Source of the DNA: Thermococcus chitonophagus
GTDB lineage: Archaea > Methanobacteriota_B > Thermococci > Thermococcales > Thermococcaceae
NCBI RefSeq assembly: GCF_002214605.1
Contig: NZ_CP015193.1
Coordinates: 724,978-788,977 of the forward strand
DNA: 64,000 bases
Reading direction: 5' to 3'
The notes beneath the pieces are model-generated. The model saw only the letters and a program-made list of their open reading frames with translations, was not told where the DNA came from and ran no database searches. The position numbers were made by a program, and so were the translations under genes. Positions 57,431 to 64,000 of this stretch are shown here, piece by piece (position 1 is the stretch's first letter; every line of letters starts with the position of its first letter).

Positions 57431-57518
57431 GCGGGGGTTGCCGAGCCTGGTCAAAGGCGCGGGATTTAGGGTCCCGTCCCGTAGGGGTTCCGGGGTTCAA
57501 ATCCCCGCCCCCGCACCA
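57431..57518 (+). tRNA. tRNA-Leu (anticodon TAG)
   Basis: The acceptor GCGGGGG pairs with CCCCCGC (57508-57514). The anticodon arm CGGGA-TTTAGGG-TCCCG gives anticodon TAG (leucine CTA codons). The long variable arm makes it class II. Discriminator A and an encoded CCA are present. It lies six bases after rpoD inside the operon. Confidence 0.97.
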
Positions 57519-57587
57519 CACTTTCACGCTCACCCCGCCCTTGTCGGTTTCCCTGCGGCGAGATAATAGCTTAAGGAGGATGGCTTT

Positions 57588-57950
57588 ATGAAGAGGACTG
57601 GTCCAACTGATCCAAACCTTAGAAGGCTCATTCGCTTCCTTAGGAAGAAGTCAAATGAGCAGGGTGTAAAGATCTGGAAGGACATAGCTTGGAGGCTCGA
57701 AAGGCCCAGAAGGCAGAGAGCGGAGGTTAACGTCAGCAAGATAAACAGGTACGCAAAGGATGGTGAAATGATAGTGGTTCCTGGGAGCGTCCTTGGTGCT
57801 GGAAGGCTTGAGAAAAAGGTTATAGTTGCGGCATGGAAGTTCAGTGAAACAGCGAAGAAGAAGATCGTGGAGGCAGGAGGGGAGGCAATAACAATTGAGG
57901 AGCTCGTCGAGAGGAACCCGAAGGGAAGTGGAGTAAGGATAATGGAGTGA
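57588..57950 (+). CDS. rpl18e: Ribosomal protein L18e
   Basis: This 120-residue archaeal/eukaryotic large-subunit protein has the pattern [22 protein letters not shown], then [25 protein letters not shown] and [26 protein letters not shown] (pieces). The ATG at 57588 follows AAGGAGGATGGC. It begins the second ribosomal unit after tRNA-Leu. Confidence 0.97.
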   Translation: MKRTGPTDPNLRRLIRFLRKKSNEQGVKIWKDIAWRLERPRRQRAEVNVSKINRYAKDGEMIVVPGSVLGAGRLEKKVIVAAWKFSETAKKKIVEAGGEAITIEELVERNPKGSGVRIME

Positions 57951-57956
57951 TGGGCC

Positions 57957-58385
57957 ATGAGGATTATTAACGCTGATGGTTTAATCCTTGGAAGGCTCGC
58001 TTCAAAGGTTGCAAAGATGCTCCTTGAGGGCGAGGAGGTTGTAATAGTCAACGCTGAGAAGGCGGTAATAACGGGCAACAGGGATGTTATATTCAAGAAG
58101 TACAAGCAGAGGACAGGACTTAGAACTCTCACGAACCCCAGAAGAGGTCCCTTTTACCCAAAGAGGAGTGATGAAATAGTTAGGAGGACCATTAGGGGAA
58201 TGCTTCCATGGAAGACTGACAGGGGGAGGAAGGCCTTCAAGAGGCTTAAGGTCTACGTCGGCGTTCCAAAGGAGTTCCAGGGGAAGCAGCTTGAGACAAT
58301 AATGGAGGCTCACGTTTCAAGACTCTCAAGGCCGAAGTATGTTACAGTTGGAGAGGTAGCCAAGTTCTTAGGAGGAAAGTTCTGA
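57957..58385 (+). CDS. rpl13: Ribosomal protein L13
   Basis: This 142-residue large-subunit protein contains [22 protein letters not shown] and [13 protein letters not shown] at the N-terminus, plus [17 protein letters not shown] in the C-terminal part. The archaeal length (about 140) is normal. The ATG at 57957 follows GGAGTGATGGGCC. It lies seven bases after rpl18e. Confidence 0.97.
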   Translation: MRIINADGLILGRLASKVAKMLLEGEEVVIVNAEKAVITGNRDVIFKKYKQRTGLRTLTNPRRGPFYPKRSDEIVRRTIRGMLPWKTDRGRKAFKRLKVYVGVPKEFQGKQLETIMEAHVSRLSRPKYVTVGEVAKFLGGKF

Positions 58386-58395
58386 GGTGGTGTGA

Positions 58396-58803
58396 ATGAG
58401 GATCATCCAGACTACTGGTAAGAGGAAGACTGCTATCGCGAGGGCAGTTATTAGGGAAGGTAAGGGCAGGGTTAGGATCAACGGGAAGCCAGTTGAAATT
58501 ATCGAGCCAGAGATTGCAAGGTTCACGATCCTTGAGCCCCTAATCCTTGCTGGGGAGGAGATATGGAACAGCGTTGATATCGACGTTAAGGTTCAGGGTG
58601 GAGGTTTCATGGGTCAGGCTGAGGCCGCTAGGATTGCAATAGCTAGGGCATTAGTAGAGTGGACTGGGGACATGAACCTCAAGGAGAAGTTCATGAAGTA
58701 CGACAGGACAATGCTCGTTGGAGATCCAAGAAGGACGGAACCTCACAAGCCCAACAGGTCAACCAAGGGTCCGAGAGCGAAGAGGCAGAAGAGCTATCGT
58801 TGA
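58396..58803 (+). CDS. rps9: Ribosomal protein S9
   Basis: The 135-residue protein reaches the P-site tRNA with its C-terminal tail. It has [29 protein letters not shown] (by position 6-34) and the basic end [11 protein letters not shown]. The ATG at 58396 follows GAGGTGGTGTGA. Confidence 0.97.
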   Translation: MRIIQTTGKRKTAIARAVIREGKGRVRINGKPVEIIEPEIARFTILEPLILAGEEIWNSVDIDVKVQGGGFMGQAEAARIAIARALVEWTGDMNLKEKFMKYDRTMLVGDPRRTEPHKPNRSTKGPRAKRQKSYR

Positions 58804-58862
58804 TCTCCCTCCGTTAATTTTAAAAACTCTTTATTATCGAAAAGCGAGTGGGGTGTTAGTCC

Positions 58863-59060
58863 TTGATAATCCCCGTGAGATGCTTTACCTGTGGGAAGGT
58901 AATTGGAGATAAGTATTACGAGTTCAAGAAAAGGGTTGAGGCCGGGGAGGATCCCGAGAAGGTGCTTGATGACCTTGGTCTTGAGAGATACTGTTGCAGG
59001 AGAATGCTCCTCAGTCACGTCGAGTTAATCGATGAGATAATGCACTACAGAGTTTATTAA
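58863..59060 (+). CDS. rpoN: DNA-directed RNA polymerase subunit N (Rpo10)
   Basis: This 65-residue zinc-binding subunit, equivalent to Rpb10, has CFTCGK at residues 7-12 and [18 protein letters not shown] near 43-60, a conserved zinc-bundle pair. It stabilises the RpoD-RpoL platform. It starts with TTG at 58863, placing [12 protein letters not shown] at the N-terminus, with GGGGTGTTAGTCC upstream. TATA-like TTTTAAAAAC lies at about 58818. Confidence 0.96.
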   Translation: MIIPVRCFTCGKVIGDKYYEFKKRVEAGEDPEKVLDDLGLERYCCRRMLLSHVELIDEIMHYRVY

Positions 59061-59084
59061 AAACCAGCCTTTCTTTGTTTAGGC

Positions 59085-59161
59085 GGGGCCGTGGGGTAGC
59101 TTGGCTATCCTCCCGGCCTGGGGCGCCGGTGACCCGGGTTCAAATCCCGGCGGCCCCACCA
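59085..59161 (+). tRNA. tRNA-Pro (anticodon GGG)
   Basis: The acceptor GGGGCCG pairs with CGGCCCC (59151-59157). The anticodon arm CCGGC-CTGGGGC-GCCGG has anticodon GGG (proline CCC/CCT codons). The T arm is CCGGG-TTCAAAT-CCCGG. Discriminator A and an encoded CCA are present. Confidence 0.97.
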
Positions 59162-59181
59162 AAATTTTAGAGGTGATGTCC

Positions 59182-59355
59182 GTGTTCAAGTACACGAGGT
59201 TTGAAAAAGCTAGGATTATAGGTGCGAGGGCCCTCCAGATAGCAATGGGAGCGCCTGTCCTTATAGACGTCCCAGAGGGAATAACTCCTCTTGATGCCGC
59301 AATCATGGAGTTCGAAAAGGGCGTGATACCAATAACAGTAATTAGGCCGAGCTGA
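59182..59355 (+). CDS. rpoK: DNA-directed RNA polymerase subunit K (Rpo6)
   Basis: This 57-residue subunit is the Rpb6/omega equivalent that clamps the largest subunit. The sequence [32 protein letters not shown]... is nearly identical to known Pyrococcus RpoK. I use the GTG at 59182 because GAGGTGA lies six bases upstream, whereas the ATG at 59176 has no spacing to it. The frame from 59101 runs through tRNA-Pro. Confidence 0.96.
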   Translation: MFKYTRFEKARIIGARALQIAMGAPVLIDVPEGITPLDAAIMEFEKGVIPITVIRPS

Positions 59356-59361
59356 TGCAGA

Positions 59362-60387
59362 ATGAGCGTCATACAGAATGTTATTGGTAGGGTTGTGGTT
59401 TTAAGAGGGGGAAAGTATTCGGTTGAAGTGGATGTTGTTACCGATGATGGTTTTGGCAGATTTGCTTCCCCTATTGAAGAGAGCCCTCTTCTCCATATTG
59501 CCGAGGCAAGGAGGGCCGTTAGTGAGGTTGATGAAATTATAGGGCCGGAGCTCATTGGCTTTGATGCCGTAGAGCAGGAGCTTATCGACAGCTACCTGTG
59601 GGAGATTGACGGGACTGATGACCTAAGCCACATAGGTGCCAACACGGCCTTAGCAGTTTCTGTTGCAATAGCAAAGGCCGCCGCGAGCTCTAGGGATCTT
59701 TCTTTGTATTCATACATTGGCGGCACATTCACGACCGAACTCCCAGTTCCAATGCTCACTTTCGCTAGAGATGAGAACTTTGAATACCACCTCATAGTTA
59801 GGGATCTTCTCGAGGTTACGGACATAATAGATGCAATCAGCAAGATATTGGAGAGTTCCTCAGGATTAAGCCTAGAAGACCTCTCTAGGGCTTCTGAAGA
59901 AGTAGGGATGGAGCTTGGTCTTGAAGTAGCCCTGGGAATTACAATGAAGAAAGAGATGGACATTGAATCTGTGCTGAGTTTAGTCGAGGACAACAACATT
60001 GCCTATATAAAACCCATAGGGAAGCCTGAGCTGTTCCTTGAGCTTATAGCTGGAACCCATGGCGTTTTTATAGATGGAGAGTACCTCTTCAGGACTAAGA
60101 ACATATTGGACAGGAGGTACTACAACGCATTATCAATAAAACCTATAAACCTTGGAACGCTCACCGACTTGTACAACTTCGTGAACGATGTGAAGGCTGA
60201 AAAAATAACCCCGATTTTGGCTGAGGCTAAGTATGAGCCCGCCGATGAAACTCTCCCTCATATAGCGCTGGGCCTCAGGTGCCCAGCTATGCTGATAGAC
60301 TGGAACTCGGTTGAGAAAATTAATGAATTGAATAGAATTGCCGAGGAGTTAGGTGAAAGGGGTAGGATAATAACGTTTGAAGAGTAG
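59362..60387 (+). CDS. Enolase-like protein with degenerate active site
   Basis: This 341-residue protein resembles enolase: an N-terminal capping part with [42 protein letters not shown] (about 67-108) matches the LDGTxnKsxLGANAilgvSlA region, and [13 protein letters not shown] near 254-266 matches enolase's LIKVNQIGTLTE. But the chain is about 90 residues shorter than enolase. The GQIKTG lysine loop and the SHRSGETED loop are replaced ([16 protein letters not shown]), and the metal-binding acids are not evident. Catalysis is unlikely. It sits between rpoK and rps2, where enolase genes usually occur in archaea. Confidence 0.8.
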   Translation: MSVIQNVIGRVVVLRGGKYSVEVDVVTDDGFGRFASPIEESPLLHIAEARRAVSEVDEIIGPELIGFDAVEQELIDSYLWEIDGTDDLSHIGANTALAVSVAIAKAAASSRDLSLYSYIGGTFTTELPVPMLTFARDENFEYHLIVRDLLEVTDIIDAISKILESSSGLSLEDLSRASEEVGMELGLEVALGITMKKEMDIESVLSLVEDNNIAYIKPIGKPELFLELIAGTHGVFIDGEYLFRTKNILDRRYYNALSIKPINLGTLTDLYNFVNDVKAEKITPILAEAKYEPADETLPHIALGLRCPAMLIDWNSVEKINELNRIAEELGERGRIITFEE

Positions 60388-60401
60388 GGGAGGTGTTTGG
60401 G

Positions 60402-61010
60402 ATGGCTGATGAGTATCTCGTTCCACTCGACCAGTATTTAGCGGCTGGAGTGCACATAGGGACGCAGCAGAAGACCAAAGACATGAAGAAGTTCATCTAC
60501 AGAGTCAGGCAGGATGGCCTTTACGTCCTCGACGTTAGGAAGACCGATGAGAGGCTTAAAGTGGCAGGAAAGTTCCTTGCTAAGTTTGAACCCCAGAGCA
60601 TTCTGGCTGTGAGCGTTAGGCTTTACGGTCAGAAGCCCGTGAAGAAGTTCGGTGAGGTTACAGGGGCAAGGGCAATGCCCGGAAGGTTCCTCCCAGGAAC
60701 GATGACCAACCCAGCAGTGAAGAACTTCTTTGAGCCAGATGTGATAATCATTACAGACCCAAGAGCTGATCACCAGGCAATGAAAGAGGCAGTTGAGATT
60801 GGCATTCCAATAGTTGCCCTCGTTGACACCGAGAACCTCTTAAGCTATGTTGATCTTGCAATACCCACGAACAACAAGGGTAGGAAGGCCCTAGCTTTGA
60901 TCTACTGGATACTCGCTAGGGAGATTCTGTACAACAGGGGAGAGATACAGAGCAGGGAAGACTTCAAGGTTCCGGTTGAGGAGTTCGAGATGAAGATAGT
61001 CAGAAGATGA
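60402..61010 (+). CDS. rps2: Ribosomal protein S2
   Basis: This 202-residue 30S protein starts [31 protein letters not shown] (by position 1-31) and has [14 protein letters not shown] and [12 protein letters not shown], typical of archaeal S2. The ATG at 60402 follows GGGGAGGTGTTTGGG; the frame from 60393 is not needed. The T-rich run TTTATTTTTTCTTCTT after the stop may be a terminator. Confidence 0.97.
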   Translation: MADEYLVPLDQYLAAGVHIGTQQKTKDMKKFIYRVRQDGLYVLDVRKTDERLKVAGKFLAKFEPQSILAVSVRLYGQKPVKKFGEVTGARAMPGRFLPGTMTNPAVKNFFEPDVIIITDPRADHQAMKEAVEIGIPIVALVDTENLLSYVDLAIPTNNKGRKALALIYWILAREILYNRGEIQSREDFKVPVEEFEMKIVRR

Positions 61011-61030
61011 CTCCCTTTATTTTTTCTTCT
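61011..61030 (+). terminator. Possible terminator after rps2
   Basis: CCCTTTATTTTTTCTTCTTG is T-rich on the plus strand immediately after the rps2 stop. Archaeal transcription often ends in such T-tracts, though the next gene starts within a few bases, so it may be a weak site. Confidence 0.25.
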
Positions 61031-61035
61031 TGGTG

Positions 61036-62067
61036 TTGAAGTTGCTCGTCTGTACTAAATGTGGAAGGAAATTTGAGGAGAAGTTCCTTCTACAGTGTGA
61101 GTGTGGAGGGACATTACTGGTTAGGAGGAACTATGATTCATTCCTTCCAGACCCCAGGTTCTTTGATATTAGGAGGTACCTGAGCTATCTCCCAGTTGAT
61201 GCTAGCTTCTTGCCAAAAATACCTCCAATAATAACCCCAGTCGTTGAAATTGAGGGAATAGAGTTCAAGCTGGATTACCTCCACCCCACGGGTTCATTCA
61301 AAGACAGGGGGACCTTTGTCACAATAGCAAAGCTCAAAGAGGAAGGAATAAGCGAGGTTGTTTTAGACAGTTCTGGAAATGCCGCACTTAGCTTGGCATT
61401 TTACTCCATGATATCTGGAATTAAGGTTCACATATTCCTCTCCTATGATGCAAAGCCCGGGAAAATTTCAGCTTTGATGAATCTAAACGCGAAAGTTCAC
61501 TTCGTTGAAGGTGACAGGATGAAAGTTCATGACAGTGCACTCGAATTTTCTAAAGCCACAGGAATTCCCTACGTCACCCACTGGCTGAATCCATACTTCA
61601 TTGAAGGGACAAAGACCATAGCTTTTGAAATATACGAAGAAATTGGGGTTCCTGAAGAAATTTTCATACCAACTGGAAGCGGGACTGCTCTTCTAGGTGT
61701 TTGGAAGGGGTTTAAGGAGTTAATGGAGATTGGGGAGATAGAGAGACTTCCAAAACTCATTGCAGTTCAGGCGGAGGGCTTCGAAAGCCTCTGCCCGAGA
61801 TCACCCAGGATCAATAAGCTTGCCGACGGAATAGCAATTCCAAATCCTCCAAGGCTTGAAGACATGAAGAAAGCCCTCGAAGAAACTGGAGGTTATTGTA
61901 TAAGTGTTGGTGAAGATGATACTTTAGCAGCTCATCACTGGCTTAAAGCGAGAGGTCTTTTGGTTGAGGAAACCTCAGCTACGGCCCTTGCGGGATACTG
62001 GAAGGCAAGGGAGGAAGGCATTGCAACGGGAAATTCTTTAATCCTCCTAACCGGCGTTAAGAGGTAA
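61036..62067 (+). CDS. Threonine synthase-like PLP enzyme with zinc knuckle
   Basis: This approximately 343-residue fold-type II PLP enzyme has an N-terminal CxxC...CxC zinc ribbon (CTKCG, CECGG), the PLP lysine in HPTGSFKDRGT (about 88-92), DSSGNAALS (about 114-122), the phosphate-binding GSGTALLG and a late ETSATALAGY. It matches threonine synthase of archaea in length and motifs, though related PLP lyases cannot be excluded. The start is uncertain: TTG at 61030, 61036 or 61042, no ATG nearby. It is separated from rps2 by a T-rich spacer. Confidence 0.8.
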   Translation: MKLLVCTKCGRKFEEKFLLQCECGGTLLVRRNYDSFLPDPRFFDIRRYLSYLPVDASFLPKIPPIITPVVEIEGIEFKLDYLHPTGSFKDRGTFVTIAKLKEEGISEVVLDSSGNAALSLAFYSMISGIKVHIFLSYDAKPGKISALMNLNAKVHFVEGDRMKVHDSALEFSKATGIPYVTHWLNPYFIEGTKTIAFEIYEEIGVPEEIFIPTGSGTALLGVWKGFKELMEIGEIERLPKLIAVQAEGFESLCPRSPRINKLADGIAIPNPPRLEDMKKALEETGGYCISVGEDDTLAAHHWLKARGLLVEETSATALAGYWKAREEGIATGNSLILLTGVKR

Positions 62068-62107
62068 TTCTATAAACCTTCCCTCCTAGCATTCTCTGGT
62101 GGTGAGG

Positions 62108-62983
62108 ATGATAAGGTATCCAGCCGTGGCAGGCCAATTTTATCCTACAGGTGATGAGCTAATAGAGATGCTCGAGAGGTTCTTCAGCGACCTTAGCGAG
62201 GAGGGAAGCGAGAGAAGGATCACCGCGGGAGTTGCTCCTCACGCTGGCTACATATTCTCGGGCTATACTGCCTCGAGAACGTACAAGGCTATATACGAAG
62301 ATGGCCTTCCGGAGACCTTCGTGATCCTGGGGCCAAATCACACGGGCATGGGCTCTCCAATAGCGGTTTACCCTGAGGGCGAGTGGGAAACTCCCTTGGG
62401 GAGAGTTAAGGTTGACAGTGAGATTGCAAAAGCCATCGTTGAGCTTTCAAACATAGCAGATCTTGATGATCTAGCCCACCGCTACGAGCACTCGATTGAA
62501 GTTCAACTACCCTTCCTCCAGTATCTCGCTGAGCTGGCTGGGAAGGACTTCACAATAGTTCCAATAACCCTGGGAATTCAAGATGAAGATGTCGCCGAAA
62601 CTTTGGGTAAGGCTATTTATGAGGCATCGCAATCACTTGGAAGGGACGTTGTTGTTATAGCATCAACAGACTTCATGCACTACGGCTACTTCTACGGCTA
62701 TGTTCCCTTTACTGGGAGGGCCGAAGAGCTACCAAACATGGTTAAGGAGTGGGACATGAGGGTAATACGGAGGATTCTAGACTTTGATGTCAAGGGGATG
62801 TTCGAGGAGATTAGGGCCATGAACCACACCATGTGTGGCCCTGGGGGAGTTGGGGTTGGGATAGTGTACTCAAAGCTGATGGATGCAGTTGAAGCTGAGT
62901 TACTCCACTACACCACTAGCTTTGAGGTCAGCAGGAGCACTGATGCCATAGTTGGGTACGCGAGCATAGTTATGAGGAGGTAG
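62108..62983 (+). CDS. MEMO1-family protein
   Basis: This 291-residue protein belongs to the MEMO/UPF0103 family, related to extradiol dioxygenases but with no known archaeal reaction. Metal-like residues are in [10 protein letters not shown] (about 43-52, H45), GPNHTG (about 75-80, H78), STDFMHYG (about 183-190) and MCGPGGVG (about 239-246). The ATG at 62108 follows GGTGGTGAGG. It is followed six bases later by mevalonate kinase. Confidence 0.9.
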   Translation: MIRYPAVAGQFYPTGDELIEMLERFFSDLSEEGSERRITAGVAPHAGYIFSGYTASRTYKAIYEDGLPETFVILGPNHTGMGSPIAVYPEGEWETPLGRVKVDSEIAKAIVELSNIADLDDLAHRYEHSIEVQLPFLQYLAELAGKDFTIVPITLGIQDEDVAETLGKAIYEASQSLGRDVVVIASTDFMHYGYFYGYVPFTGRAEELPNMVKEWDMRVIRRILDFDVKGMFEEIRAMNHTMCGPGGVGVGIVYSKLMDAVEAELLHYTTSFEVSRSTDAIVGYASIVMRR

Positions 62984-62988
62984 GGGAG

Positions 62989-63990
62989 TTGAGGGTTCTT
63001 GCCTCAGCTCCCGCTAAGATAATCTTATTCGGCGAGCACAGTGTCGTCTATGGGAAGCCCGCTATAGCCGCCGCTATAAATCTAAGGACGTACGTTGAGG
63101 CCGAGTTAAGGGATGATAAGAAAATAAGGATAGAGGCCCATGACATTAAGGTTCCTGGGCTTACGGTTTCCTTCTCGGAGAACGAGATATACTTCGAGAG
63201 CGATTACGGTAAAGCTGCCGAAGTCCTAAGCTACGTGAGGCAGGCCATAGAATTGGCAATGGAAGAAGCTGGGGTTAGGAGGGGAATTAACGTTTCGATA
63301 ACCTCTCAAATTCCTGTTGGCGCTGGCTTGGGTTCTTCAGCGGCCGTTGCCGTGGCAACCATAGGTGCAGTTTCGAAGCTTTTGGGCCTAGAACTCACGC
63401 GGGAGGAAGTGGCAAAGCTGGGCCACAAGGTTGAGCTCTTAGTTCAGGGGGCTTCCAGTGGAATTGATCCTACGGTTTCCGCGATAGGAGGTTTCCTGTA
63501 CTATGAGAAGGGCAACTTCGAGCATCTCCCCTTCATGGAGCTACCGATAGTTGTGGGATACACAGGTTCAAGCGGTTCAACTAAAGAGCTGGTGGCTATG
63601 GTCAGGAGGAGATACGAGAGCATGCCCGAGCTGATAGTCCCCATACTCAACGCGATGGGAAAGCTTGTGGAGAAGGCTAGGGAAGTAATAACATCGGAAC
63701 TCGACGAGGAGGAGAAGTTCGCCAAGCTTGGAGAGCTAATGAACATAAATCACGGCCTTCTGGATGCCTTAGGCGTTTCAACTAAAAAGCTCAGTGAGCT
63801 CGTTTACGCCGCAAGGACTGCCGGGGCACTCGGTGCCAAGATAACTGGAGCTGGAGGAGGAGGGTGTATGTACGCTCTGGCCCCAGGAAGGCAGAGGGAA
63901 GTTGCAACTGCAATCACGATAGCGGGAGGAACTCCGATGATAACAGAGATCAGCAGGGAAGGATTGAGGATAGAGGAGGTCATGAAATGA
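62989..63990 (+). CDS. mvk: Mevalonate kinase
   Basis: This enzyme phosphorylates mevalonate in archaeal isoprenoid (lipid) synthesis. The 333-residue GHMP kinase has [20 protein letters not shown] near residues 6-25, the ATP loop [13 protein letters not shown] near 109-121, and [11 protein letters not shown] near 293-303. It starts with TTG at 62989, with GGAGGTAGGGGAG upstream. Its TGA overlaps an ATG at 63990 of the next gene, suggesting a pathway operon. Confidence 0.95.
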   Translation: MRVLASAPAKIILFGEHSVVYGKPAIAAAINLRTYVEAELRDDKKIRIEAHDIKVPGLTVSFSENEIYFESDYGKAAEVLSYVRQAIELAMEEAGVRRGINVSITSQIPVGAGLGSSAAVAVATIGAVSKLLGLELTREEVAKLGHKVELLVQGASSGIDPTVSAIGGFLYYEKGNFEHLPFMELPIVVGYTGSSGSTKELVAMVRRRYESMPELIVPILNAMGKLVEKAREVITSELDEEEKFAKLGELMNINHGLLDALGVSTKKLSELVYAARTAGALGAKITGAGGGGCMYALAPGRQREVATAITIAGGTPMITEISREGLRIEEVMK

Positions 63991-64000
63991 TGGTCATAAA
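63990..64000 (+). CDS. Start of the next gene (cut by window edge)
   Basis: ATGGTCATAAA begins at 63990, overlapping the mvk TGA (TGATG), and runs off the window. The first residues would be MVIK. In related genomes an isopentenyl-phosphate kinase often follows mevalonate kinase, but nothing here can confirm that. Confidence 0.35.

Overview
This window is chromosomal DNA from a hyperthermophilic archaeon of the order Thermococcales, almost certainly a Pyrococcus. The support is an archaeal DnaG primase, an archaeal ribosomal/RNA polymerase alpha-operon, ADP-dependent phosphofructokinase, Cbf5, 2-oxoacid:ferredoxin oxidoreductases, box C/D sRNAs, ribosome binding sites of the GGTG/GGTGAT/GGAGGTGA type, a CGP-CTERM surface protein, a Thermococcales glycolytic motif, and a CRISPR repeat of the Pyrococcus GTTTCCGTAGAAC... 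type. I do not assign a species.

Layout. 1-8.1 kb: end of a B12-binding/radical SAM protein, two Toprim proteins (one is DnaG), a nucleotide-sugar pyrophosphorylase with a degenerate phosphohexomutase, thymidylate kinase, SRP54, then a run of small regulators. 8.2-12.6 kb: tRNA-Val, a box C/D sRNA, GluRS and an ion-transporter-superfamily permease. 12.6-14.4 kb: a gene-poor island of toxin-antitoxin material (a lone RelB-like antitoxin, an intact HicB-HicA pair, a twice-frameshifted PIN-domain pseudogene). 14.4-24.7 kb: two-subunit fumarase, a CGP-CTERM secreted beta-propeller, several small membrane or regulatory pairs, a GT39-like glycosyltransferase, a P-loop ATPase whose start codon lies inside a perfect 22-bp palindrome, pyrrolidone-carboxylate peptidase and TtuA. 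24.7-30.6 kb: a C/D sRNA, a membrane operon of two channel-like proteins plus an NAD-kinase-like protein, and a tandem pair of secreted proteins. 30.6-34 kb: a DRG GTPase, a UPF0173 hydrolase, DUF167 and FtsY. 34-39.4 kb: seven genes for two 2-oxoacid:ferredoxin oxidoreductases sharing one ferredoxin-type delta subunit. 39.5-43.6 kb: a binding lipoprotein, a small exporter, ASCH and HAD proteins and serine hydroxymethyltransferase. 43.6-45.7 kb: a CRISPR leader, a 15-repeat array with no cas genes in the window, then a GC-rich structured RNA candidate and another C/D sRNA. 45.7-55 kb: a metal-type ABC transporter, RNase HII, a glycosyltransferase, MoeA, ADP-PFK, Cbf5 and small proteins. 55-64 kb: the alpha-operon (S13-S4-S11-RpoD, tRNA-Leu, L18e-L13-S9-RpoN, tRNA-Pro, RpoK, enolase-like, S2), then a threonine-synthase-like enzyme, a MEMO protein and mevalonate kinase.

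The genes are mostly housekeeping and packed in short operons with overlapping stops and starts. The parts least explained by known families are the zinc-knuckle/beta-helix/K+ channel fusion with its TrkA-C partner (24.9-27.2 kb), the 93-nt structured RNA candidate beside the CRISPR array, the palindrome-controlled ATPase (21.6 kb), and two enzyme homologues that have lost catalytic residues (phosphohexomutase-like at 3.5 kb, enolase-like at 59.4 kb). Family assignments are from recognition of motifs and remembered homologues; no database search was run.
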